Below, piece by piece: positions 34,994 to 42,841 of a DNA stretch of 42,841 bases. The stretch is from Clostridiales bacterium (GTDB taxonomy: Bacteria; Bacillota; Clostridia; Saccharofermentanales; Saccharofermentanaceae), in contig JAFZWA010000032.1 of assembly GCA_017617525.1 (NCBI GenBank), positions 1 through 42,841 of the forward strand, read 5' to 3'. The position numbers and the translations under genes were made by a program. The notes below the pieces were generated by a model that ran no database searches, had not been told where the DNA came from, and was given only the letters and a program-made list of their open reading frames with translations. Numbering within the stretch: position 1 is the first letter of the stretch; each line of letters begins with the position of its first letter.

Positions 34994-35257
34994 ATGGTTT
35001 CTCAGACAGTTACTTTTCAGTGCGATGAAGCTCTTCAGATGAAGGCGGTTGCGATCCTTATCCAGAAGGCTTCTGCATTTAAGAGCAGCATCTATCTTAC
35101 AAGATCCGGCCGCCGCGCGAACGCGAAGAGCCTTCTCGGCGTTATGTCTCTCGGTATCGAAAACGCAGCCGAGATCGAAGTGACCGCTGACGGCATCGAT
35201 CAGGACGAGGCTCTCGAAGCATTGGTCGGATATCTTAACGATCCGAAGATCCAATGA
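34994..35257 (+). CDS. HPr-family protein lacking the phosphotransfer histidine (Crh-like)
   Basis: An 87-aa HPr-fold protein. Aligned with HPr without gaps, the usual GLHARPA motif is ALQMKAV, so catalytic His15 is Gln15, Arg17 is Lys17 and Pro18 is Ala18. Ser46 and its surroundings, 'AKSLLGVMSLGI', are intact. Bacillus Crh has the same His-to-Gln change and acts only through Ser46-P with the regulator CcpA. By analogy this protein is expected to be regulatory and not a PTS carrier. It has its own promoter and AGGAGG, and overlaps uvrC by 4 nt. Confidence 0.88.
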   Translation: MVSQTVTFQCDEALQMKAVAILIQKASAFKSSIYLTRSGRRANAKSLLGVMSLGIENAAEIEVTADGIDQDEALEALVGYLNDPKIQ

Positions 35258-37122
35258 GTGGTGCCGAAGTTTCCAAATTCGACGCAAGATTAGATATAGT
35301 ACCTACGGATCCGGGAGTGTACCTGATGAAGGACGCCTCGGATTCTGTCATTTATGTAGGAAAAGCGAAGAATCTGCGTAATCGTCTCCGTTCCTACTTC
35401 GGCAAGAACCCGCAGGGAAATGCCAAAGTTCTTGCCATGATCTCCCACGTGGCCGACTTCGAATATGTCGTCGTCGGTTCCGAACTCGAAGCGCTTCTTC
35501 TCGAGTGCAATCTCATCAAACGTTACCAGCCGCACTATAACATCCTCCTTCGTGATGACAAGGGATTCCCTTATGTCTGCATCACGATGCAGGAGGAGTA
35601 TCCGCGCATCATGAAGGTCTTCCGCCCCGATAAGAACATGGAAGGTGCGAAGTACTACGGACCTTATCTCGGTGGCGATCTTTACCGCGCGCTTCAGGCG
35701 CTCCGCGACATCTTTCCGACGAAGACCTGTCGAAAAGTACTGCCGCGCGATATCGGAAAAGAGCGCGCATGTCTGAACTACCACATCGGCCGCTGTGTCG
35801 GTCCTTGCCGTGGCGATGTTTCCCGTGAGGAATACAGAAAAGTCATGGAGAATATCTGCCGCTTCTTCGAGGGAAAATACGACGGTATCCTTCGTGATCT
35901 GCAGACGCAGATGGAGGAGGCAGCCGAAGCGCTGGACTTTGAACGAGCCGCTGTCTGCCGTGATCGTCTTCAGGCGCTTTCCGCCGTGATGGCCAGCCAG
36001 AATGTTTCGTTCCCACGTGAGTCGGATCGAGACGCGGTCGGCTTCTTCAGAGACGCGGGCGAAATGTGCTTTAGAAAACTCGAACTTCGCGGCGGCCGTA
36101 TCATCGGATCTTCGACATATTTCCTCAAGGATGAAGGTGAGAGCGAAGAGAGTCTTCTCGAGGCTTTCCTCATGCAGTACTACCCGACCGCGGCAGAGAT
36201 CCCGAAGGAGATCCTGGTGTCGATCGATCTCGAAGATCACGATTCCGTCGAGCAGGCGATCTGCGACATGGCGGGACATAAAGTCTCTCTTCACGTGCCG
36301 GTAAGAGGTGATGGCGCGCGTCTTCTTGAGATGGCGAATGCCAACGCGAAAGAAGCCCTCCGCCGTCGTATCCTTCGTGTCGGTACCTCCCAGCAGAGCG
36401 TGGAGACCGCGCTGCAGCTCCTTACGGATAAACTCGAACTCCGTGACGTACCGAAGCGGATCGAGTCCTACGATATCAGTAACCTTGGAAACGACGACCG
36501 TTGCGGCGGTATGGTCGTATTTACGGACGGCCGTCCGGATAAGCAGTCGTATCGTCTTTTCAAGATCAAGACGGTCGAAGGCCAGGACGACTACGCGTCC
36601 ATGCGAGAAGTGCTCCTTCGAAGATTCGCGCATTCCGATGATGAGAAGTTCGGAAAGATGCCGGACCTGATCCTCGCCGACGGCGGACTCGGACAGGTCA
36701 ATGCCATTTACGGTGTTCTTCAGGAACTCGGTCTTCAGGATAAGGTGCAGCTCGCGGGCATGGTCAAGGACCGCCGCCACAGAACACACGGCCTCGTCAA
36801 GCTCGACGGAACGACGATCGATCTTGCGGAAGACGCGAGAGAAGACGAAGACATGATGGTGCTTTTCCGTCTGATCACGGGCATCCAGAACGAAGTGCAC
36901 CGCTTCGCGATCACCTATCAGAGAAAGCTCAGCAAGAAGAGAAATCTCACCTATTCACTCGAGACGATCCCCGGCATCGGCACTGCCAAGAGAAAGAGCC
37001 TCATGAAGCAGTTCGGCTCCATCAAGGCGATCTCCAAGGCGACGAAAGAAGAACTGATGCAGGCCGAGCGTATCACGGAAAAGGACGCGGACGCGATCAT
37101 CGCGCACTTCGCGCAGTCCTAA
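35254..37122 (+). CDS. uvrC: Excinuclease ABC subunit C
   Basis: Makes both incisions in nucleotide excision repair. 622 aa, normal length. The GIY-YIG domain is N-terminal ('GVYLMKDASDSVIYVGKAKNL', about 23-42), a UVR motif lies near 225 ('MEEAAEALDFERAAVCRDRL'), the RNase H-like nuclease domain contains 'YDISNLGNDD' and 'LILADGGLGQV', and helix-hairpin-helix repeats end the protein ('IPGIGTAKRKSLMKQFG'). ATG overlaps the HPr-like stop (ATGA); no separate ribosome site, so translation is coupled. Confidence 0.96.
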   Translation: MSGAEVSKFDARLDIVPTDPGVYLMKDASDSVIYVGKAKNLRNRLRSYFGKNPQGNAKVLAMISHVADFEYVVVGSELEALLLECNLIKRYQPHYNILLRDDKGFPYVCITMQEEYPRIMKVFRPDKNMEGAKYYGPYLGGDLYRALQALRDIFPTKTCRKVLPRDIGKERACLNYHIGRCVGPCRGDVSREEYRKVMENICRFFEGKYDGILRDLQTQMEEAAEALDFERAAVCRDRLQALSAVMASQNVSFPRESDRDAVGFFRDAGEMCFRKLELRGGRIIGSSTYFLKDEGESEESLLEAFLMQYYPTAAEIPKEILVSIDLEDHDSVEQAICDMAGHKVSLHVPVRGDGARLLEMANANAKEALRRRILRVGTSQQSVETALQLLTDKLELRDVPKRIESYDISNLGNDDRCGGMVVFTDGRPDKQSYRLFKIKTVEGQDDYASMREVLLRRFAHSDDEKFGKMPDLILADGGLGQVNAIYGVLQELGLQDKVQLAGMVKDRRHRTHGLVKLDGTTIDLAEDAREDEDMMVLFRLITGIQNEVHRFAITYQRKLSKKRNLTYSLETIPGIGTAKRKSLMKQFGSIKAISKATKEELMQAERITEKDADAIIAHFAQS

Positions 37123-37211
37123 GTATTCTCTTCGCGGGCAAAAGCTCCGTGAACACAATGACAATTATGGTATGATATTTCCAGAAGAACCCCATTGAAA
37201 GGAGCCGGAAC

Positions 37212-37958
37212 GTGAGTATTTTTGCCATCGCAGATCTGCATCTCGGACTGTCGGTCGATAAGCCGATGGATGTTTTCGGCCCTGCCTGGAACGATCATGT
37301 CGAACGTCTCGAAAAGAACTGGCGTGAGAAGATCACCTCTTCGGACACGGTCCTGATCCCGGGCGACATTTCCTGGGGCATCTCGATGGAAGAAGCGCTC
37401 GCTGACCTTAGGTTTATCGACGAGCTTCCCGGTACGAAGATCTTAAGCAAAGGCAATCACGACTACTGGTGGGGCACGACGAAAAAGGTCGAGGATTTCA
37501 TGGCGAATAACGGCCTGACGACTTTAAAGATCCTGAAAAATAAAGGCTTTGTCGTAGAAAACACCCTGATCGCGGGAACGCGCGGCTGGATCCTTCCGGA
37601 GAATCCCGAGAGCAAAACGGACGACGAGAAGATCTATCTTCGCGAAGTCGGACGCCTCGAAAGATCCCTTATCGACTCGATCCGCGCGTTTGAAGCGGGT
37701 GAAGCCGATGGCGAAGAAGAGGAAAAGCCGGACGTTAGCAGCGTGAGAAAGATCGCGATGCTTCATTATCCGCCGATCTATGAGACCGGTCGCGAGAACG
37801 GATTTACCAAGGTCCTCGAGCAGTACGGATTTGACCTTTGTCTTTACGGCCATCTGCACGGAAGAGCCCACCAAAGTGCTTTTAACGGAGAAAAAAACGG
37901 CGTCGAGTACCGCCTGATCGCCGCAGATTACTTAAAATTCGATCCGCAAAAAGTGTAA
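37212..37958 (+). CDS. Calcineurin-like metallophosphoesterase
   Basis: A 248-aa metallophosphatase. The metal motifs are in order: Asp8-x-His10 ('IADLHLG'), 'PGDISWG', 'KGNHDYWW', 'LHYPP' and 'YGHLHGRAH'. GTG start with AAAGGAG upstream. An extended -10, TGGTATGAT, lies at 37168-37176. The acidic insert 'GEADGEEEEKPD' near residue 170 is a loop. Substrate unknown; it may be a phosphodiesterase or protein phosphatase. Confidence 0.9.
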   Translation: MSIFAIADLHLGLSVDKPMDVFGPAWNDHVERLEKNWREKITSSDTVLIPGDISWGISMEEALADLRFIDELPGTKILSKGNHDYWWGTTKKVEDFMANNGLTTLKILKNKGFVVENTLIAGTRGWILPENPESKTDDEKIYLREVGRLERSLIDSIRAFEAGEADGEEEEKPDVSSVRKIAMLHYPPIYETGRENGFTKVLEQYGFDLCLYGHLHGRAHQSAFNGEKNGVEYRLIAADYLKFDPQKV

Positions 37959-38031
37959 AATACAAAAAAACATCGACCTGAAAATTTTTTGTAACGCCTG
38001 CGGCTGTAAGAAAAAACCCGTTTTTCACACT

Positions 38032-38059
38032 TGCAAGAATTTTCGCCCCGTATTATAAT
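38032..38059 (+). promoter_or_regulatory. Promoter of the yicC-remA-gmk-rpoZ-glyS operon
   Basis: TTGCAA (38032-38037) and TATAAT (38054-38059), spacer 16 bp. The leader is about 70 nt. Confidence 0.7.
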
Positions 38060-38073
38060 TCTATGTACTAAAA

Positions 38074-38109
38074 ATGCGCCCTGCGGCAGCTTTTGCCGTA
38101 GCAGCGCAT
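38074..38109 (+). other. Leader hairpin upstream of yicC
   Basis: ATGCGC/GCGCAT (38074-38079 with 38104-38109) encloses CTGCGGCA/TGCCGTAG (38081-38088 with 38094-38101), nearly continuous. No T-tract follows, so it is not a terminator. Confidence 0.6.
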
Positions 38110-38134
38110 ATCTTTACGAAACGGGGACTTTTTC

Positions 38135-39022
38135 ATGGCATTCAGCATGACAGGCTACGGCCGCGGAGAACAGACTTACACGACTCGCCGCTACCTGGTA
38201 GAGATCAAATCGGTAAACAACCGTTTTTGCGATATTTCCGTACGTATGCCGAGAGGATATGCCGTACTTGAGAACAAGATCCGTGAAAAGATCACCGAAC
38301 GTCTCGTCCGCGGAAAGATCGACGTATTCGTCACGATCGAGGACGTAGGAGACGGAAACTCCACAGTTGAAATGAATACCGGTCTGGCAAAAGCTTATTC
38401 CGACGCGATCAAGACTATCGCCGAGCTTACCGGCCGTGAAGACAATACAGACGCATATCAGATCGCGAGGATCCCGGATGTACTGGTGGCAAGAGCCAAC
38501 AGCCTGACACCGGAAGAAGCAGGCGCGGAACTTCTGCCTGTTCTGGACGCGGCGATCGAAGACATTCTCAAGATGCGCGGCATCGAGGGCGAGAAGCTGG
38601 TTACCGATCTTCTCGAAAAGGTCAACGCGTTTGAGAGCATGCATGCCGCAGTTAAGCTTCGTGCACCTCTGGTACCGAAGGAATATAAGGAGCGCCTGAT
38701 GGCCAGGATCGAAGATCTTCTGGAAGAAAAGGCGAACCTCGTTTACGACGAAACAAGACGTGAAGCAGAAGTTGCCGTTTTCGCCGACAAATGTGCGATC
38801 GACGAAGAACTCACGAGACTTTCTTCTCACATGAACCAGCTTCGTGAGACACTCCGCGCCACAGGCAGTATCGGAAAGCGTCTGGACTTCATCCTTCAAG
38901 AGATGAACCGTGAGGTCAACACGATCGGTTCGAAGGCAAACGACATCACGATCACAAATTACGTTTTGGATATGAAGACGGAGCTCGAGAAGATCCGTGA
39001 GCAGATCCAGAATCTTGCATAA
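38135..39022 (+). CDS. yicC: YicC-family endoribonuclease
   Basis: A 295-aa YicC/YloC protein. The opening 'MTGYGRGE' and 'VEIKSVNNRFCDISVRMP' and the C-terminal 'GSIGKRLDFILQEMNREVNTIGSKA' are diagnostic. YicC of other bacteria is an RNase linked to small RNA turnover. GGGGA precedes the ATG. In Firmicutes it precedes remA and gmk, as here. Confidence 0.94.
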   Translation: MAFSMTGYGRGEQTYTTRRYLVEIKSVNNRFCDISVRMPRGYAVLENKIREKITERLVRGKIDVFVTIEDVGDGNSTVEMNTGLAKAYSDAIKTIAELTGREDNTDAYQIARIPDVLVARANSLTPEEAGAELLPVLDAAIEDILKMRGIEGEKLVTDLLEKVNAFESMHAAVKLRAPLVPKEYKERLMARIEDLLEEKANLVYDETRREAEVAVFADKCAIDEELTRLSSHMNQLRETLRATGSIGKRLDFILQEMNREVNTIGSKANDITITNYVLDMKTELEKIREQIQNLA

Positions 39023-39039
39023 AGAGGGTAGTAAAAACA

Positions 39040-39291
39040 ATGGCGTTTATTGATATCGGGTTCGGAAATATGGTTTCAAGCACGAGACTTGTTTGTGTGG
39101 CCGGGGCAGAATCTGCACCGATCCGCCGTCTCGTACAGGATGCCAGAGACCGGGGCGCGCTCGTCGATTGTTCATCGGGCAAGAAGAGCAAAGCAGTCCT
39201 GGTCACGGATAGCGGTCACATCGTACTGTCGGCGCTTGCGCCGGAAGAGATCTCCGGGATGCTTTCTGAAGCAGAAGGAGGCAAGAAATGA
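39040..39291 (+). CDS. remA: RemA-family DNA-binding regulator (DUF370)
   Basis: An 83-aa protein matching RemA: 'INIGFGN'-like 'IDIGFGNMVSSTR', then 'ESAPIRRLVQDARDRGALVD' and 'DSGHIVLSAL'. In Bacillus RemA activates biofilm matrix genes, and forms an octameric ring that wraps DNA. AGGGTAG lies before the ATG. It overlaps gmk (ATGA). Confidence 0.93.
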   Translation: MAFIDIGFGNMVSSTRLVCVAGAESAPIRRLVQDARDRGALVDCSSGKKSKAVLVTDSGHIVLSALAPEEISGMLSEAEGGKK

Positions 39292-39893
39292 GTAATGGTC
39301 TGATCGTATCGATATCCGGTCCTTCCGGTGTAGGAAAAGGCACCGTCATCGCAAAGCTCCGTGAGATGATCCCCGCGTTCGGGCAGTCCATCTCCGCGAC
39401 ATCCAGAGCACCGCGAGGCGAAGAGAAGGACGGCGTCGAGTATTACTTCAAGACAAAAGAAGAATTCGAAGCATTGATCGCCGAAGGCGAGATCATCGAA
39501 TATGACGTATATGTCGGCAACTATTACGGCACTCCGCTGACACCGCTGATCACGATGTCGGGAAAAGGGCAGGATGTCCTTCTGGATCTGACCGTAGCCG
39601 GATCCCTGGCACTGAAGGAGAAGTTCGACGAAACAGTAACGATCTTCCTTCTTCCGCCGACGCTGAAAGAACTGCGAAGCCGCCTGACCGGTCGTGGCAC
39701 CGAGACGGAGGAATTAGTAGATAAGAGAATGGCACAGGCCAAGACCGAGATCGCGTCCGCTCCGAAGTTTGATTATGTCGTTACCAACGACGATATCGAC
39801 AGAGCCGCGGAAGAGATCGCCGCCATTGTCGCCGCCGAGCATGCTCGGTACGTAAGAAGAAGCAAAGAAGTGGATACACTTCTTGCCGAGTGA
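39288..39893 (+). CDS. gmk: Guanylate kinase
   Basis: Phosphorylates GMP with ATP. 201 aa. The P-loop is 'GPSGVGKGT' and the GMP site is in 'ATSRAPRGEEKDGVEYYF'. 'YDVYVGNYYGTP' follows, and the lid has 'RLTGRGTETEE'. Start overlaps remA. Confidence 0.96.
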   Translation: MSNGLIVSISGPSGVGKGTVIAKLREMIPAFGQSISATSRAPRGEEKDGVEYYFKTKEEFEALIAEGEIIEYDVYVGNYYGTPLTPLITMSGKGQDVLLDLTVAGSLALKEKFDETVTIFLLPPTLKELRSRLTGRGTETEELVDKRMAQAKTEIASAPKFDYVVTNDDIDRAAEEIAAIVAAEHARYVRRSKEVDTLLAE

Positions 39894-39921
39894 TAGGAAA
39901 AACTAAAGGGAGGAATTGAAA

Positions 39922-40368
39922 ATGTTAGTAGATCCGTCAGTTGAAGAATTGTTACCAAAGGCCGAATGTCGCTACTCACTGTGCATGCTGGTCGCAAAGC
40001 GCGCCCGTCAGCTCGTTGATGGTGCTCAGCCGATGGTCGAGGATCCGACTCCGAGCTATGTCACACTTGCCTGCAAGGAAGTTGCCGCAGATAAGGTAGT
40101 TGGCGTAGAAGGACAGCACACACCGTACGTTCCGCTTCGTCCGGAGATCGAGGAAGCCCGCCGTCTGGCAAAAGAGGCTGCCGAGAATCAGGCTCGTCTC
40201 GAGGCTGAAGGTGTTGACGGAGAGAATGCTGAAGAAGCAGCTCCGGTTGAGACAGCAGATGCTGAAGCAGCTGAAGAGACAGTTGGAAGCTTCGTAGAGG
40301 AAGTTTCTGAATTCGAGGAGATCGTGGAAACAGACGATTCCGATGATTCGGAAGAGGAGGAATCCTGA
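39922..40368 (+). CDS. rpoZ: RNA polymerase omega subunit with a long acidic tail
   Basis: A 148-aa omega. The core (1-80) is recognised by its place after gmk and by '[19 protein letters not shown]' and '[13 protein letters not shown]'. Most omegas are about 60-90 aa. Here residues about 91-148 form an acidic tail rich in Glu, Asp and Ala, ending '[10 protein letters not shown]'. GGGAGG precedes ATG 39922; an upstream TTG is unlikely. Its stop overlaps the glyS start (TGATG). Confidence 0.9.
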   Translation: MLVDPSVEELLPKAECRYSLCMLVAKRARQLVDGAQPMVEDPTPSYVTLACKEVAADKVVGVEGQHTPYVPLRPEIEEARRLAKEAAENQARLEAEGVDGENAEEAAPVETADAEAAEETVGSFVEEVSEFEEIVETDDSDDSEEEES

Positions 40369-41798
40369 TGCCTGAAAAGAAGTCAATGGAAAAGATCGTA
40401 GCCCTCGCGAAAACAAGAGGTTTCGTATATCCGGGTTCCGATATCTACGGTGGTCTGGCTAACGCATGGGACTTCGGTCCTCTGGGTGTCCAGCTCAAGA
40501 ATAACGTAAAAGCCGCGTGGTGGAAGAAGTTCGTACAGGAGAGCCCGTATAACGTAGGCGTCGACTGCGCGATCCTCATGAACCCGCAGGTATGGGTAGC
40601 TTCCGGTCACGTCGGTGGTTTTTCCGATCCGCTCATCGACTGTAAGCAGTGCAAGGCTCGTGCCCGCGCGGATAAACTGGTAGAAGATTATAACGCCGAG
40701 AACGGCATCACAGATGTTGTTGTCGAAGGTATGAACGACGAAGAACTCGTTGCTTATATCAGAGAAAAGAACATCCCGTGCCCGACATGCGGTGGTCATA
40801 ACTTCACCGATGTAAGAAAATTCAACCTGATGTTCAAGACATTCATGGGTGTTACGGAAGACGCAAAGAGCGAAGTTTATCTCCGTCCGGAGACAGCTCA
40901 GGGTATCTTCGTTAACTTCCTGAATGTTCAGCGCTCCGCAAGAAAAAAGATCCCGTTCGGTATCTGCCAGATCGGTAAGAGCTTCAGAAACGAGATCACA
41001 CCGGGTAACTTCATCTTCAGAACTCGTGAGTTCGAACAGATGGAGCTCGAGTTCTTCTGCGAGCCGGGTACTGACCTCGAATGGTTCAAGTACTGGAAAG
41101 ATTATTGCTATAACTGGCTGACTGGTCTCGGTCTGAAGGAAGACGAGCTTCGTACCAGAGATCACGATCCGAAGGAACTGGCTTTCTATTCCAACGCGAC
41201 GACTGACTTCGAGTTCTGGTTCCCCTTCGGCGAAGGCCAGTGGGGCGAGCTCTGGGGCGTTGCCGACAGAACCGACTACGACCTCAAGCAGCATATGGAA
41301 TTCTCTAAGCAGGATCTGTCCTACTTCGATCCGGCAAAGAACGAGAAGTACGTTCCGTACGTTATCGAGCCGTCGCTCGGTGCTGACCGTGTCACTCTCG
41401 CTTTCCTCTGCTCCGCTTATGACGAAGAAAAGATCGTCGATGGCGACAAGGAAGACGTTCGTACCGTTATGCATTTCCATCCGTTCCTCGCTCCGATCAA
41501 GATCGGTATCCTGCCGCTGTCCGCAAAGCTCAGTGAGAAGGCCGAGCCGATCTTTACCGAGCTTTCCAAGAAGTATATGTGCGAATTCGATGACAGACAG
41601 TCCATCGGTAAGCGCTACAGAAGACAGGACGAGATCGGTACTCCGTACTGCGTCGTTTACGACTTCGATTCCGAAGAAGATAACTGCGTAACGATCCGTG
41701 AGAGAGACTCCATGAAGAACGTTGAGTACGAGCCGGGCAACATCCGTTTCCCGATCGACAAACTCGGCGAATTTTTCGAGGGTAAATTCGATTTCTGA
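40368..41798 (+). CDS. glyS: Glycyl-tRNA synthetase (alpha2 type)
   Basis: Charges tRNA-Gly. 476 aa, the single-chain class II form. Two CxxC pairs, 'CKQC' and 'CPTC', look like a zinc site. Motif 2 '[20 protein letters not shown]', motif 3 '[10 protein letters not shown]' and the anticodon domain 'IGILPLSAK' are visible. ATG 40368 overlaps rpoZ; a second ATG at 40386 is possible. A weak hairpin (41814-41819/41838-41843) follows. Confidence 0.95.
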   Translation: MPEKKSMEKIVALAKTRGFVYPGSDIYGGLANAWDFGPLGVQLKNNVKAAWWKKFVQESPYNVGVDCAILMNPQVWVASGHVGGFSDPLIDCKQCKARARADKLVEDYNAENGITDVVVEGMNDEELVAYIREKNIPCPTCGGHNFTDVRKFNLMFKTFMGVTEDAKSEVYLRPETAQGIFVNFLNVQRSARKKIPFGICQIGKSFRNEITPGNFIFRTREFEQMELEFFCEPGTDLEWFKYWKDYCYNWLTGLGLKEDELRTRDHDPKELAFYSNATTDFEFWFPFGEGQWGELWGVADRTDYDLKQHMEFSKQDLSYFDPAKNEKYVPYVIEPSLGADRVTLAFLCSAYDEEKIVDGDKEDVRTVMHFHPFLAPIKIGILPLSAKLSEKAEPIFTELSKKYMCEFDDRQSIGKRYRRQDEIGTPYCVVYDFDSEEDNCVTIRERDSMKNVEYEPGNIRFPIDKLGEFFEGKFDF

Positions 41799-41861
41799 TA
41801 AGGAAGACGGGCGTGTCCGGTGCCCACAATCAGAAATCGGACAGAATAATGTGATTTTTAG

Positions 41862-41892
41862 GTGCTTTTCGAGGCTCCCTCTTGAAAAGCAC
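41862..41892. promoter_or_regulatory. Inverted repeat upstream of ppdK
   Basis: GTGCTTTTC (41862-41870) and GAAAAGCAC (41884-41892) are a perfect 9-bp inverted repeat with a 13-bp spacer. It overlaps TTGAAA (41882-41887), a possible -35 with TATGAA (41906-41911) 18 bp on. Operator or leader hairpin. Confidence 0.5.
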
Positions 41893-41942
41893 TGAAAAAA
41901 TAGAGTATGAAGTAAGTATTATTATGAAAGGCGGGCTAAACA

Positions 41943-42841
41943 ATGACTAAATATGTTTACTTGTTTTCTGAGGGCAACGGCAACATGCGTGAGCTCCTCG
42001 GCGGTAAGGGTGCAAACCTTGCTGAGATGACCAACCTCGGACTTCCTGTTCCGCAGGGATTCACGATCACCACAGAGGCTTGTACAAAATACTATGAAGA
42101 CGGTCGTCAGATCAACGACGAGATCTTCGCACAGATCCTTGAGTACATCGGTAAAATGGAGGAGATCACCGGTAAGAAATTCGGTGACCTCGAGAATCCG
42201 CTTCTCGTTTCCGTCCGTTCCGGTGCGAGAGCTTCCATGCCGGGTATGATGGATACCATCCTCAACCTCGGTCTCAACGAAGAAGTTGTTAATGTTATCG
42301 CACAGAAGTCCAATAACCCGCGCTGGGCTTGGGACTGCTACAGAAGATTCATCCAGATGTACTCCGACGTCGTTATGGAAGTCGGTAAGAAGTACTTCGA
42401 AGAACTCATCGACAAGATGAAGGAAAACCGTGGCGTTAAGCAGGACGTTGAGCTGACAGCTGACGACCTCAAGGAACTCGCTAACCAGTTCAAGGCTGAG
42501 TACAAGGCAAAGATCGGTTCCGACTTCCCGACAGATCCGAAGGAACAGCTCATGGGCGCGATCAAAGCCGTATTCCGTTCCTGGGACAACCCGCGTGCCA
42601 ATGTTTACCGTCGTGACAACGATATCCCGTATTCCTGGGGTACAGCCGTTAACGTACAGTCCATGGCTTTCGGTAACATGGGTGACGATTGCGGTACCGG
42701 TGTTGCTTTCACACGTGACCCTGCAACAGGTAACAAGGGCCTCTTCGGTGAGTTCCTGACAAACGCTCAGGGCGAGGACGTTGTTGCAGGCGTTCGTACT
42801 CCGATGAAGATCGCTGAGATGCAGGAGAAGTTCCCGGAGGC
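41943..42841 (+). CDS. ppdK: Pyruvate, phosphate dikinase (N-terminal part, cut by window end)
   Basis: Interconverts pyruvate, ATP and phosphate with PEP, AMP and pyrophosphate; in anaerobes it often serves glycolysis using pyrophosphate. The first 299 residues are visible: '[25 protein letters not shown]' in outline (ATP-grasp), '[20 protein letters not shown]', '[10 protein letters not shown]' and 'FTRDPATG' are diagnostic. AAAGG lies upstream of ATG 41943. The phosphohistidine and PEP domains lie beyond the window. Codon use suggests high expression. Confidence 0.95.
   Translation, partial: MTKYVYLFSEGNGNMRELLGGKGANLAEMTNLGLPVPQGFTITTEACTKYYEDGRQINDEIFAQILEYIGKMEEITGKKFGDLENPLLVSVRSGARASMPGMMDTILNLGLNEEVVNVIAQKSNNPRWAWDCYRRFIQMYSDVVMEVGKKYFEELIDKMKENRGVKQDVELTADDLKELANQFKAEYKAKIGSDFPTDPKEQLMGAIKAVFRSWDNPRANVYRRDNDIPYSWGTAVNVQSMAFGNMGDDCGTGVAFTRDPATGNKGLFGEFLTNAQGEDVVAGVRTPMKIAEMQEKFPE

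Noticed and set aside
35290-36900. Long reverse-strand open frame of 536 codons inside uvrC
   Set aside because: It lies fully opposite a clear uvrC, shows no family motif and reflects codon bias of the forward gene.
40383-41480. Reverse-strand open frame of 365 codons opposite glyS
   Set aside because: Shadow of glyS with no domain signal.

Overview
This 42.8 kb window looks like chromosome from a Gram-positive anaerobe of the class Clostridia. The reasons are lipoprotein signal peptides with lipobox cysteines, strong AGGAGG ribosome sites, FabK as the only enoyl-ACP reductase, RemA and YicC next to gmk-rpoZ, a glutamine-type HPr paralogue (Crh-like), a YesL/DUF624 protein beside a sugar ABC importer, and pyruvate phosphate dikinase. 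Base composition is moderate and codon use is fairly uniform. The exceptions are the sugar-binding protein and ribosomal protein genes, which use a narrower codon set that suggests high expression. The exact genus cannot be fixed from the sequence alone.

Layout: (1) 1-3860, a cobalamin-riboswitch operon with btuF-btuC-btuD and a transglutaminase-like gene. (2) 3900-7150, tRNA-Cys, a reverse-strand pair (iron-sulfur flavoprotein and Dabb protein), a HEAT-like gene joined to a eukaryotic-type HisA, and a reverse-strand tRNA-Gly. (3) 7263-12734, the fatty acid elongation operon fabH-K-D-G-F-Z, behind a strong promoter overlapped by FabT-like inverted repeats. (4) 12880-19103, a membrane-anchored protein, a YesL-like protein with an acidic tail, a carbohydrate ABC importer (binding protein and two permeases, no ATPase) and an AraC-type regulator. 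(5) 19193-22819, a PflX-type radical SAM protein, purF, and a HAD-acetyltransferase fusion. (6) 23010-25429, a lipoprotein with a structured leader and a membrane acyltransferase. (7) 25519-26548, rplM-rpsI. (8) 26645-31551, two very large tandem paralogous lipoproteins with a solute-binding-protein-like C-terminal half. (9) 31678-34797, an amidohydrolase and tsaE-tsaB-rimI. (10) 34878-37958, the Crh-like HPr coupled to uvrC, then a metallophosphoesterase. (11) 38032-41798, yicC-remA-gmk-rpoZ-glyS. (12) 41943 to the end, the start of ppdK.

Most genes are housekeeping. The points most worth a second look are the HPr paralogue that has lost the phosphotransfer histidine but keeps Ser46, the eukaryotic-type HisA away from other his genes, the two tandem lipoproteins that join a repeat-type ectodomain to a binding-protein fold, the HAD-GNAT fusion with a degenerate acetyl-CoA loop, the omega subunit with a long acidic tail, the transglutaminase-like gene in the B12 operon, and several unexplained inverted repeats in leaders and promoters. 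I saw no CRISPR array, insertion sequence, prophage or classical defence system.
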